A stretch of DNA of 29,944 bases from a virus. Positions 23,101-29,944 of this stretch are shown piece by piece. The notes below the pieces were generated by a model. That model was not told where the DNA came from. It did no database searches and was given only the letters and a program-made list of their open reading frames with translations. Position 1 is the stretch's first letter, and the number at the start of each line of letters is the position of its first letter. The position numbers were made by a program, and so were the translations under genes. The stretch covers positions 1 through 29,944 of IMG/VR virus record IMGVR_UViG_3300034375_009946. One strand, 5' to 3'.

Positions 23101-26100
23101 AGTGTCTTGTCGGATGGATAATCAAAACCAATATCTCTAAGTTTTGTCTTATTAATAGCACCTATAGTATTACTTTCAATTTCAAAAACAGCATTTGAGC
23201 CAATTCCGCTAACAACTCCATCAATTGATGGAAGTTTGTAATAATTTGTGCCTTTGTTAAAGGTTTTTAATTCAGCAATAGAACCAATACCTGTTGCGGA
23301 ATCGGTGCTGTAATTGATAATAGCCGTGCTTGAAGTGTATGATGTTCTTTCGGGCACTTCCTCAAGGAAATACTTGAACGAAGTTGAAGATTCTATAGAA
23401 ACACTATGCTTTCCAGAATAATCGCTATTAAGAACTTGAAGTTGATTATACCCAACAACTTCTGGGTCACAAACAATTAAACTCTTTTCCCTTGGGAGCA
23501 AATCATTTGAAATGGGAATCAACTTATAATATAGAATTTTTGGAAGTTTATTGCTCGCGGTTAAAGTAACTTTTCCATCTACACCAACAGTTCCGGTAGT
23601 TAATACTTCAAAATCTTCAGTATCAGCAACTTTATCATACTCTGTATCAAAATTGCTATCAGCATACAATACAAATTTAAAGGCTGGATAACTAACAGAA
23701 TTTCTGCTAAAGGTCAGACTAGAATCTGAAAGATCAAACTCAACTGTAGATTCTTTATAAACTTTAACGGGTGGATTGATTGGAGAAATTTCCGAATCTG
23801 CTGCAGAAGTAATGTCTACAATTGTTGGAACTGAACTGATAGAATCATGATAAGATTCTGACAGTTTAATCTTATCTTTATCAACAATTACAACATAGTA
23901 AATTTTCTCATCTATTAGACCGCCAGCAGGAGTTGATGCAGTATAAATTACTGATTGTCCTAATTGATATTCATGGTTTTCAATCGTGATTTCATTTGTT
24001 TCTACATTTATTTCGCTTGCAGAAATTTCTTTCCTATCAATAACAATTCTATTATTATAATCATTATAAGAAACTGCAAAAGATGTAGTAGTTGATGGCC
24101 TTACATCAACATAAACATTATCCGAGAAAGTTAATCCATGAGTGTCTGCGGTAGACACAGTAACGATATTTTTAAATGCAGATACTGAAACTACATTTGG
24201 ATAATTTGTTACGAAACTATGATTTGACCCTTGACCATATCCTGTGAAATATAATAGACCCTGATTTGCATTGGTAGAACCAATACCAGTAAATGTTCCG
24301 GTAGAATTTAGACCAACTATAACTGTAGAAACACCAATTTGGTCTTCATTGATTTTAGCTACGAACAGTTTCTGTTGATCTGCAAGAGCAAATGTAAAAA
24401 CTCCTGCTGTAGAAACTCCAATAGATTCATCTTGATTATTCAGTTTGTAAACTAACTCATCACCAGTTTTAAGTCCATGACCTGGCAAATATAATGTCTG
24501 TGTTGGAAGGAATATATTAGTTGCGCCAGAACCTGGATTAACGAAAGTAATTGTAGTCCCAATACCAACTCCAGCACTCATACCAAGTGCTAAAGTATTT
24601 TGAGGGTCAAAATACAATTCTTTATTAAGTTTGAAATCAAATGATGTATTAAATCCTACTCTAGCAGTAAATCTTCTTGGTTCCTCATAGAAAATTGTTG
24701 TCGCAGTGTGTGCAGCACCAGAAGTTCCAAGAACTTCTCTAAGAACTCTAATTCTAGAAGATACTTTGTCAATATTGAGAACTTTTACTTTTTCGTCTCC
24801 AATTTTGAAAATATCATTCTCAACAATATTATCAATACCAACACCGTAAACATTGAAGTAGGTTACAATTCCAGTGGATACAGTATTACCAACACCTTCT
24901 CTAAGAACTAAAGTAGAAGTAGTGACTCCAATATTATATTTGCCCGATAATTTAACTGCTGCTGTGCTTAGTCCGGCAATAGAAACAAGCTCTTTATTCA
25001 GAAGTTCATGTGGAGAACTTGCACTGAATGAATATTCTCCGGTTTTTCCTGTTGGAACGACTTCTATAGAATTGATAGATGTAGTTGCACAACTGATAGA
25101 CGATACAGATTTACCTCCAACTTTTGATACTCTAACATCAGCATTATATCCACTAGTGTCAGTATTATTGAAAATTAGACTGTCGCCAACCTTGTAATTT
25201 GTGCCTCCAGTAATAATTCCCACATTATCAATAGTGCCTGGGGTTGCAAAGGTAACTTTTGATAATTGATTAGAGTTTAATCTAAATGGACTCTCAACAT
25301 AATCATAAGAAGTTTCTGTTTCCTCCAGATTATAATATTTTGTATTTCTTAACCAATTATTTGCTTCAACATCATAATCATCATGATTTGATGATTTAAG
25401 ATAACTTAGATCTGCAGGTTTTGACTGTAAAGCATTGCCAATTAGATATGGAAACTCTGGAACTTTATAGTTAGTGAATACGCCTTGACTTTCTGGATTT
25501 TCTGATAATGTTGCAAAATATGCATAGGTTCCCTTTGGAAATTCTGGAGTAATGCAGAATCTTCCATTGTTTTCATCAAGAACTGCATCGCTTGCAGAAT
25601 TTACATATTCGTAATCTTCAACAAAAAATCCTTCTGGAAATACTGAAACTGGAGGCCTATTTGGTTGAAGTTTTAGTTTATAACCAGTTTTCATCTGAGA
25701 AATGGTTCCACCATTCTTCTTCAAATATCCAAATGGTCCATAAATTGGATTTCCATCATATGCCCATCCAATAATTGGTGAGTGATTTCTTGATGTTATC
25801 TTTTCCGCACCATTATCTAACACCAAATCTGGTGAGTTGTATATTACAGTTCCATCTTGATTATTTTGGTATAATATTTTTCTCAGATTTCTTGGTGCAT
25901 ATAAATTAGTACACTGAAGTCCATTTTTTTCATTGAGACCAAGAGTGATAAAACTGTCATCCGAGGATATATTTGAAAATTCTTTTGCAAACTGATTTAC
26001 TACCCATCTTTGCAATTCTGTTCTAAACACTGCTTGAGATCCTGGATATTCAATATCAATGATAGTGTCAGATTGGGAATAACCAGTTCCACCTCTAATA

Positions 26101-28322
26101 ACGGTTACTGAAGTTATTTGTCCACCAGAAATAACAGGTGTAATTACACATCCTTGGCCGCTTTCGGAATTTACTGTTAATTTTGGACGAGCATTAATAT
26201 TTTTTCCACCATTATTCACAATTACTTGAATAACCTTACCATTAGCAATGACAGGTGTTAATTGAACATCCGAACCAACCTGAAGTAATACATCTGGTTC
26301 CCTATAATGGTTGAGAATTTCCGAAGAACCATATCCGACACCTTTGCTTGCAAGATTAATCGCAGTGATGCCACCCCTTACAATTGGCGAAACTCTTGCT
26401 TTGAAAGTTTCTGAGCCAATAGAAGAAATACCAACTTTTCCTATAACAGATACTGAAATCTCTGGATAGTTAAAATGGTGAGTTCCATTATCAGCATCAG
26501 CAAATAATGATGTGATATTTACATACTGTTTAGTTCTATAATATAAATCTCTATCCGAATTTGGACCAACAGAAGATAACTTAATAATATTTTTATCAAT
26601 TACTGTGACATAGTATTCTGTTTCATCAACTAATCCACCTATTGCAGAGGAATCAGCAGAATATTTAATTTTTTCACCAGAAGAATATCCATGAGACTCA
26701 ATAGCAATCTCATTCAGTGCAGTTGATAAACCTACAACCGTTGTCTTTTTATTTTGATATTCGGTTCCTGGATTCACTACATCGATAGAAGCAACAACTT
26801 TTTTCAAGTCGGTTGCAAGAAGAGTATGTCTACCAGAACCATATCCAGTGAAAACTACTGTATTAATGCCGGAAATGGCATCATCCTTGGTTTTGTGTAA
26901 TTTAACATTAGTGAGACTCTGAACATTGACATAATAAAATCCACCTGTAGTGAGACCAGCAATCCCATCCTGACCATTTGATTGATAGATGACCCTCTCA
27001 TAATTTCTAAACTTATGATATGTGGAAAATCCAATAGCAGAAGTAGAAGCAATAGTAACAAGACCGTCAACTTCTGACGAGTTAAAGTCTGCCTTATGTT
27101 CAATTAGAGTTGTATTGGCACTTGCAGAAGCATTTTTTCCATTTCCACCACTAATTTCGACAATAGGATCTTCAATATAATCAAAACCACCATCTAATAG
27201 GTCAATTCTAACAAAAGAACCACTAACAACAGCATTTGCTGTCGCACCGACTCCAGTAGCATCTGAAATAACAACATTTGGTGGAGTAACCACATCGTAA
27301 CCACTACCAGATGCATCTACGATGATAGATTCAATTTTTCCATAATCAATTCCATCAAGAGACTTATAGTTAAGAACTTCTACTCCATTAAGAAGTATTC
27401 CATTTTTTGTTCCAGGTTCTGTTACAGTTTCACTTAGAACATTATTTTGTCCTGGAATCTCCCTAAACAATTTTTGATTGCTGAGAGTTTTATTCTTATG
27501 AATATAAAGTTCAATAGTGTTGTCAGTAACCGAAATTGGTTTTGTGGAAATGTATTCTCCATTATAAAGTTGAGATCTACTCTTAGCTAACTTAATACTA
27601 GTAGAATCTGCAAGACGCTTTACAAAATACACTCCTTCTTCAGCAATACCAGTCTGAACTGTTGAAGTAGTAATCGTATTGCCGTCAATATCGGTATTGG
27701 TTGTTGTTATCGTTTGTGGAGAGTAATAAACAAGATCTCCAGTATAGAATCCATGGTCCCCAGATGATACAATTTTAAATGTATCTGTGGAAGCAGTTCC
27801 TGTTGAAGGAAATGTTCCACTAAATGTAAGTTTATTTTTTCTAATTGATAAATCTTCTCCAGAAGAATTTGGAATAGAAGAAGATGCAACTAATGTAGAA
27901 GTTCCTTTCTTATATACATTTTGAACATTTGCTGCAATGTGGGAGATATCATAATTTGCCGAATCTCCCTTGACAATATTTCTTCTAATTACAAGAGAAT
28001 CTATAGGGATACTATCTAAATTTCCTTGATCTCCAATTGTAATTTGATTTGTAGAGTTTACCGAATAAACCTTTGAAGTTGATGAGTAATTACTTCCAGT
28101 AATTCTTAGGGTATCACCTATTCTAAAAATATGCTCATTATTGAGCGTAAGTTTATATCTAAAGTTAACTAAATTAATTTTCTCTAATTTTTCTACTTTG
28201 TAAGTAGTTGCAGCATTTAAAATCCAAGTATTGGATGCAGCATCGTTAGCTGTCAACCCAAGAGTTTTTACTCGGATGGTATCGCCCTTCTCGTAGTATC
28301 TGTTATTCAACTGCTGCGACAT
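17118..28322 (-). CDS. Giant modular virion structural protein (3734 aa)
   Basis: 3734 residues from one uninterrupted frame, over a third of the window. It is a chain of modules. About six copies of an H-G-F-x-T-G-(D/E)-x-(V/L)-x-Y ... YYV ... D-x-I-K-L unit occur (near 190, 432, 543, 1282, 1450 and 2604). A YHYH-protein-like block lies at 847-940, with DGNPIYGPFGY at 856-866, but YAYF (933-936) where the family has YHYH. Two GDE modules lie near 1175 and 2744. A YYQKFSYSLRS...W...NHTSGFKRFSD block lies near 2050-2088. A diverged tandem duplication covers 2314-2401 and 2443-2528. Two F-D-x-x-F-x-G...LVN-x-I-L-Q-x-PG blocks lie near 2850-2930 and 3225-3330, and Gly-x-Gly-Tyr repeats occur throughout. 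It sits between gp7 and gp8, which in T4 are adjacent, so it is probably part of the baseplate periphery. No enzyme signature was seen. Confidence 0.85.
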   Translation of the reverse strand: MSQQLNNRYYEKGDTIRVKTLGLTANDAASNTWILNAATTYKVEKLEKINLVNFRYKLTLNNEHIFRIGDTLRITGSNYSSTSKVYSVNSTNQITIGDQGNLDSIPIDSLVIRRNIVKGDSANYDISHIAANVQNVYKKGTSTLVASSSIPNSSGEDLSIRKNKLTFSGTFPSTGTASTDTFKIVSSGDHGFYTGDLVYYSPQTITTTNTDIDGNTITTSTVQTGIAEEGVYFVKRLADSTSIKLAKSRSQLYNGEYISTKPISVTDNTIELYIHKNKTLSNQKLFREIPGQNNVLSETVTEPGTKNGILLNGVEVLNYKSLDGIDYGKIESIIVDASGSGYDVVTPPNVVISDATGVGATANAVVSGSFVRIDLLDGGFDYIEDPIVEISGGNGKNASASANTTLIEHKADFNSSEVDGLVTIASTSAIGFSTYHKFRNYERVIYQSNGQDGIAGLTTGGFYYVNVQSLTNVKLHKTKDDAISGINTVVFTGYGSGRHTLLATDLKKVVASIDVVNPGTEYQNKKTTVVGLSTALNEIAIESHGYSSGEKIKYSADSSAIGGLVDETEYYVTVIDKNIIKLSSVGPNSDRDLYYRTKQYVNITSLFADADNGTHHFNYPEISVSVIGKVGISSIGSETFKARVSPIVRGGITAINLASKGVGYGSSEILNHYREPDVLLQVGSDVQLTPVIANGKVIQVIVNNGGKNINARPKLTVNSESGQGCVITPVISGGQITSVTVIRGGTGYSQSDTIIDIEYPGSQAVFRTELQRWVVNQFAKEFSNISSDDSFITLGLNEKNGLQCTNLYAPRNLRKILYQNNQDGTVIYNSPDLVLDNGAEKITSRNHSPIIGWAYDGNPIYGPFGYLKKNGGTISQMKTGYKLKLQPNRPPVSVFPEGFFVEDYEYVNSASDAVLDENNGRFCITPEFPKGTYAYFATLSENPESQGVFTNYKVPEFPYLIGNALQSKPADLSYLKSSNHDDYDVEANNWLRNTKYYNLEETETSYDYVESPFRLNSNQLSKVTFATPGTIDNVGIITGGTNYKVGDSLIFNNTDTSGYNADVRVSKVGGKSVSSISCATTSINSIEVVPTGKTGEYSFSASSPHELLNKELVSIAGLSTAAVKLSGKYNIGVTTSTLVLREGVGNTVSTGIVTYFNVYGVGIDNIVENDIFKIGDEKVKVLNIDKVSSRIRVLREVLGTSGAAHTATTIFYEEPRRFTARVGFNTSFDFKLNKELYFDPQNTLALGMSAGVGIGTTITFVNPGSGATNIFLPTQTLYLPGHGLKTGDELVYKLNNQDESIGVSTAGVFTFALADQQKLFVAKINEDQIGVSTVIVGLNSTGTFTGIGSTNANQGLLYFTGYGQGSNHSFVTNYPNVVSVSAFKNIVTVSTADTHGLTFSDNVYVDVRPSTTTSFAVSYNDYNNRIVIDRKEISASEINVETNEITIENHEYQLGQSVIYTASTPAGGLIDEKIYYVVIVDKDKIKLSESYHDSISSVPTIVDITSAADSEISPINPPVKVYKESTVEFDLSDSSLTFSRNSVSYPAFKFVLYADSNFDTEYDKVADTEDFEVLTTGTVGVDGKVTLTASNKLPKILYYKLIPISNDLLPREKSLIVCDPEVVGYNQLQVLNSDYSGKHSVSIESSTSFKYFLEEVPERTSYTSSTAIINYSTDSATGIGSIAELKTFNKGTNYYKLPSIDGVVSGIGSNAVFEIESNTIGAINKTKLRDIGFDYPSDKTLRPSAKLPEIIKIDSFGVLDTVGVTSYGYGYGSVEPKIILLDGETGEQKTEVDLRLKFGSNQLEIVNNTYGISRTNPTFLPIKNTNGMGIGSMSYDSGTKNVTITLASGITTVGAFPFAIGDEIMIENTSVGIASTNSQGIVEIVNTGKGYNSENYNYKLFVVSDVNENIGGIGIVTFSLDGYLSTGESPGTFSSSRSAGRIIPKKHFPTFDVTLTTTDFIVGENIISLSDENTTGVIERWDNNNGYLKIRANRDFTKGHIVEGQSSRTRGTISSIIKSDSSYDIDATSRVESGWEDITGFLNDTRQVIQDSDYYQKFSYSLRSKVDLETWDDLVGSLNHTSGFKRFSDLIIENSPEVSPIVGLGTTQSYFSNTIDFIGYPDVNCITNFDLVTENNKSNFSDIINFKNKILTDYEESVGNRVLNVDDVAGQFNSRPRATRFSEVARWSIADSHAHKFITYIQDSDNTAEAQIQIVSVLHDKLGAGYLNQYAITNTEIELGSFDYSLDGTDGVLQFYPNNYQFNPYNIFTLSYNIGDVVTSIGTAHYGGAVKITTTSESVPVSTTTNIVSIASTYQAAKILVQVKTVDNDYEYDEINLIHDGTTVDLVEYGELSTINLGAWSGGYAGFGTYNAYIDGSNIKVDFTPNVSVASSINTVVVAISSEGVGVGSFGLTHAEIGALPTSIASSGSPTENAIAEFDNGTYNGAYFIVQISDPDNNQHQLSELLLVDKGPDFEDTFLSEYGVITSDGVSSAGLGTFGATVSGDVVRLTFTPNSGINAEVKTFYNYMKYNADSSADVDIDFTNAYIDTQYGTYSGTHVDIRRAFRLQYGGYDVFERYIDSTDESVIGSSTEIEIQNAITIPNHFFVTGEKLTYSTPGAGTTENIGIGLTNISGIGNTDKLPEDVYVIKIDSNKIRLTDTAEKALSPIPTDYFNITTVGIGTSHTFTANDQNTKCLIAIDNYIQSPVVATALTSSLSDQLFSSQSFMYMSGIGSISGGDLIQIGDEIMKVESVGVGSTNIVRVQRAWLGTRRAGYSTGALVTKVQGNYNIVNNTLNFVEAPYGNLPIFDVNFVRPSERDWTGIETSSTFQGRVFLRSGTPGSTIRTYGRNYLFDDISDQFNGSNDTFALKSSGSDTTGYEDDNAIILINDIIQIPGLNQNFTLAEQAGITSAIFVNDGQTITNDVNSSNLPIGGVIVSVGSSSGFGYQPLVSAGGTSTVSVAGTISAITIGSTGSGYRASTQYDVLTSVATTVSASSTTITLNNENSVFKFLEFNAGAASSIGVGTFFSRPTAITGFGTTSVTIGISSVSSLDIPAGTSVIVRVFNPSVGIVRVGVASSSVGIQTVTHIGVATISAGHLLETVHITSPGEGYTSTNPPEVIIEDPLSYENIPLVYQTDGLAEPSTGVGSQAKINVNVGFGSDIVDFEISNTGFGYGAGQFLTLPTGGPTGIPTNPTLGGEFERFTINIEKIYSDKFAGWSIGQLQTMDSFDDEFDGQKTDFQLKIGGNITSIMTSKGSSIVIQDVLIVLVNSILQVPGEGYIFNGGSTIVFPEPLKPGDTVDILFYRGNGDVDVRTVDILETVKEGDTLDIDYDSARGQSSYFDEDRRLVYSIDSTEQVTTNAYYGPGLANNITMERPVTWCKQTEDKIINGERVGKDRPQYKANIFPTTNVIQTVGVGSTNIYVENVQVLFNQDNESETSLSFQKDVLLVSQDTRVGASATAIVGSAGTITSISISDGGVGYTTSPTVVIGNPVGLGSDQRQTATASITAGVVTSITLGAAKTGYSQSNPPVVLIESPVAITERLNAGITYSGDFGTIVGVATTSIVGVASTGLILSLFIPTDSALRNDTLVGTAITVSGLAVGDFFVVRNSNIGFGVTSLKYGNSVAVGVGTTCIDNVYEVVGSATTQKTLPGYGSTMVNDITISVLSYNGYDFTDVGVNTYFGDYSFGKINTTARTSLSNFNSYNENGVTGISTSAVIRRFVPLKISNYNV
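20739..20996 (-). repeat. Second copy of an 88-residue duplication in the 3734-aa protein
   Basis: Encodes residues 2443-2528: YNGAYFIVQISDPDNNQHQL, an LLLVDKG segment, SEYGVITS, LGTFGATVSGDVVRLTFTPN and a final V-x-T-F-Y strand. It aligns along its whole length with residues 2314-2401. Identity is moderate, so the duplication is old. Confidence 0.7.
21120..21383 (-). repeat. First copy of an 88-residue duplication in the 3734-aa protein
   Basis: Encodes residues 2314-2401: YQAAKILVQVKTVDNDYEYD, INLIHDG, VEYGELST, FGTYNAYIDGSNIKVDFTPN and INTVVVAIS. The order of strands and the EYG and F-T-P-N landmarks are the same as in the copy at 20739-20996. Confidence 0.7.
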
Positions 28323-28345
28323 ATCTGCCTTGAGACTTTTTTACT

Positions 28346-28353
28346 TATTTAGT
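28346..28353 (-). promoter_or_regulatory. T4-late-type promoter octamer ACTAAATA before the 3734-aa gene
   Basis: ACTAAATA overlaps the TAA stop codon of gp7 (28349-28351) and is followed by AGTAAAAAAG. It lies about 24 bases before the ATG at 28322. AAGG, nine bases before the ATG, is a possible ribosome site. Confidence 0.6.
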
Positions 28354-29860
28354 AACCATATCCACCGCTTCCACCACCTGAAGAAGAAGAACTTCCCCCA
28401 CCACTACTAAAAGATGCTGTAGAAGATGTGCTTGTAGAAGCAGATATGCTAGAAGAACTACCACCAGTTCCAGAAGTTGATGCAGTGTCTCCTCCAAGAT
28501 TTTTTAGACTAGATTCTTTAGTATCATAGATGTAATCATGTAGACTTGAAACATGTTTTGCCCCAACCATTTTTCTTCCTCTATGGATATGATAGGGGCC
28601 ATAATATGGATTTCCTTTTACCCAACCAACTTGCTCTCCAACATGATAATCGCTTAAAACATTTACAATTCTAACAGTTACTATATTTTCATCATCTAAA
28701 CTAACCGTAGCAAAAGTATTGATACCAACTGTGCTTTTATCCGAGATTGTATTTGTAATTCCGCTAACATTATAAAATTGAGTTATTGATTTTGATGTAT
28801 ATGAAACAATTCCAGTAGTTCTATCGTCATAAGTCACAATCAACTCTCCAGAAGTTGGGAAACCTACTGTCGAATCAACATCAAAAGTTGTAGAGGAGGA
28901 TGTATAGTTTCCAATCAGTTTGGTTTTTGGATATGCAACAAATCCTCCATATTCTGCGCCATCAAACTGAAGATCTCTATTGTAATTTGCATCAAAACTT
29001 ATTCTATAATAATCTGTAGTTGCTCCACCAACAAGAACACGCTCTACATCAGTAATTGGTGCGTAGGATTTATTAATTAAATCTTTGTATTCATATTGAT
29101 ACAGAGTGTATCCTTTAGTATCCATCACATTGCCTGAAATTGGCTCAACAATCATATTCTTTGTGATTTTATATAATGATTGTGATGGAGAAAAAAGATT
29201 TTCCGCAGGTTTTATGATATTAACTTCTTCACCATACAGTGCTTTGAATAAAATCTTAAAAGACTGATCGGTTCCCTTTGATGTATAAAAATCCTTTGCT
29301 TGTTTAACAAAAAGGTTTTTATCAATTTTATCTGATAATGCAGTGTCTTCAAGTCCAGGTAAAAATTGATGCTTTACTTTCTTAAAGAATCTCAATAAGA
29401 AATCAACACTTAAATTTTCTACAGTTGCTTCTGCAGCATGACTACTAGAAGTAGTATTTGAGAAAGTAAAAGTATCATTTACATCGTTTTGAGAATAACC
29501 TTGGAAACCACGAATACAACCAGTAAAACTAAAACTATTTTTTCCAGTATAAGTTATAATTTCATCATCAATTTTAATCAATCCATATTCATCGGGAAAA
29601 CCATTAGTGTTTGACACATATATGATATCATCATAGTATGTAATGTTATTTCTCAGCAAAACTGACTTAGTAACATTTGCGTTATTGTTTAACTTAACAT
29701 ATCGATCAATATTTTGTAGTAAATCAAGAGGAGCGCCCTGAAATTCTTGAGAAAGATAATATTGCGATAAAAATTCCCCTAAAAGAGGAAACTCATCCCT
29801 AACATAACTGGGAAGTTGATTCTTTACAATGGTCTTGAAAGGAATTCTAGTCTGTGTCAT
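28349..29860 (-). CDS. gp7: Baseplate wedge protein gp7 (short form)
   Basis: 503 residues, against about 1032 in T4. DFYTSKGTDQSFKILFKALY at 190-209 followed by GEEVNI matches the C-terminal part of T4 gp7 (DFYSTKGIEASYKFLFKVLY followed by NEEVEI). Upstream, EFPLLGEFLSQYYLSQEF (23-40) and an ID-RY element match the T4 segment with FCEAYIQYLS. Residues 76-141 hold a GFP...IDDEIITYTG...CIRG module shared with gp15 and the giant proteins. NPYYGPYHIHRGRKMVGAKH lies at 417-436, and residues 457-503 are almost only Ser, Gly and Thr, ending GGYGY. The N-terminal half of T4 gp7 is not seen. gp7 is a central wedge component beside gp6 and gp8. The ATG lies one base after the stop of the upstream gene. 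Confidence 0.82.
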   Translation of the reverse strand: MTQTRIPFKTIVKNQLPSYVRDEFPLLGEFLSQYYLSQEFQGAPLDLLQNIDRYVKLNNNANVTKSVLLRNNITYYDDIIYVSNTNGFPDEYGLIKIDDEIITYTGKNSFSFTGCIRGFQGYSQNDVNDTFTFSNTTSSSHAAEATVENLSVDFLLRFFKKVKHQFLPGLEDTALSDKIDKNLFVKQAKDFYTSKGTDQSFKILFKALYGEEVNIIKPAENLFSPSQSLYKITKNMIVEPISGNVMDTKGYTLYQYEYKDLINKSYAPITDVERVLVGGATTDYYRISFDANYNRDLQFDGAEYGGFVAYPKTKLIGNYTSSSTTFDVDSTVGFPTSGELIVTYDDRTTGIVSYTSKSITQFYNVSGITNTISDKSTVGINTFATVSLDDENIVTVRIVNVLSDYHVGEQVGWVKGNPYYGPYHIHRGRKMVGAKHVSSLHDYIYDTKESSLKNLGGDTASTSGTGGSSSSISASTSTSSTASFSSGGGSSSSSGGGSGGYGY

Positions 29861-29861
29861 T

Positions 29862-29944
29862 TTATGGCCTTACCAACAAACCTCTGTTATAGTCGTAACT
29901 TGAAGAAACGACATATGATGATGCGGATGGGTCTAACCCAGAAG
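29862..29944 (-). CDS. C-terminal end of probable baseplate wedge gp6 (partial)
   Basis: The last 26 codons of a gene that enters from the right edge: SGLDPSASSYVVSSSYDYN then RGLLVRP and TAA. The frame is open to the window edge, and the stop is one base before the gp7 ATG, which marks it as a co-transcribed neighbour. The identity gp6 rests on T4 gene order (6-7-8) only; the visible tail is too short to match a family with confidence. Confidence 0.6.
   Translation of the reverse strand, partial: SGLDPSASSYVVSSSYDYNRGLLVRP

Noticed and set aside
7983-28322. Sequencing or assembly fusion producing the giant frames
   Set aside because: Both frames are continuous, have their own start contexts and neighbours at tight spacing, and keep a consistent amino-acid style and module set throughout.
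1-29944. tRNA genes, metabolic genes of cyanophages (such as psbA), integrase or insertion sequences
   Set aside because: All coding space is accounted for by structural genes on one strand, and no cloverleaf or relevant motif was seen by eye in the short gaps.

Overview
The window is a block of virion genes from a tailed DNA phage of the T4-like, contractile-tail type. The closest match in gene order and style is the marine T4-like cyanophages (Kyanoviridae type, infecting Synechococcus or Prochlorococcus). A related T4-like phage of another marine host such as SAR11 cannot be excluded, because no host-derived metabolic gene lies in the window. Every gene is on the minus strand, so transcription runs from high to low coordinates. 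The sequence is AT-rich and almost entirely coding; the longest gap between genes is under 60 bases. No tRNA, insertion sequence, CRISPR array, integrase or auxiliary metabolic gene was seen.

In transcription order (right to left) the layout is: the last codons of a probable gp6 (29862-29944); baseplate wedge gp7, matching only the C-terminal part of T4 gp7 (28349-29860); a giant 3734-residue structural protein (17118-28322); baseplate wedge gp8 (15504-17060); a 2504-residue structural protein with a DUF4815-type N-terminus (7983-15497); a 76-residue coiled-coil protein (7750-7980); neck proteins gp13 and gp14; tail terminator gp15; small terminase gp16. After these come accessory virion genes: a 112-residue beta-rich protein, two tandem paralogues of 107 and 79 residues, a 530-residue fibre-like protein, a 66-residue coiled-coil protein, and a collagen-like fibre protein whose C-terminus runs off the left edge. 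The backbone order 6-7-8-13-14-15-16 is that of T4. The T4 genes 9 to 12 and wac are not recognisable, and their place is taken by the two giant proteins.

The products cooperate in tail and head completion. gp6, gp7 and gp8 form baseplate wedges. The giant proteins are probably peripheral baseplate or fibre-network parts. gp13 and gp14 form the neck on the filled head. gp15 caps the tail tube and sheath. gp16 recognises DNA for packaging. The fibre-like proteins probably contact the host.

Eight of the gaps carry a T4-late-type promoter octamer (NHTAAATA), usually overlapping or touching the preceding stop codon. These split the block into probable units: gp6-gp7; 3734 aa; gp8-2504 aa-76 aa; gp13-gp14; gp15-gp16; 112-107-79 aa; 530 aa; 66 aa; fibre. 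The most notable observations are a terminator whose 5' arm overlaps a late promoter (1375-1408), a shared C-terminal Gly-Ser-Phe tag on consecutive small or fibre-like genes, and a set of short modules reused across at least five virion proteins. T4 comparisons are from remembered sequences, not from a search.
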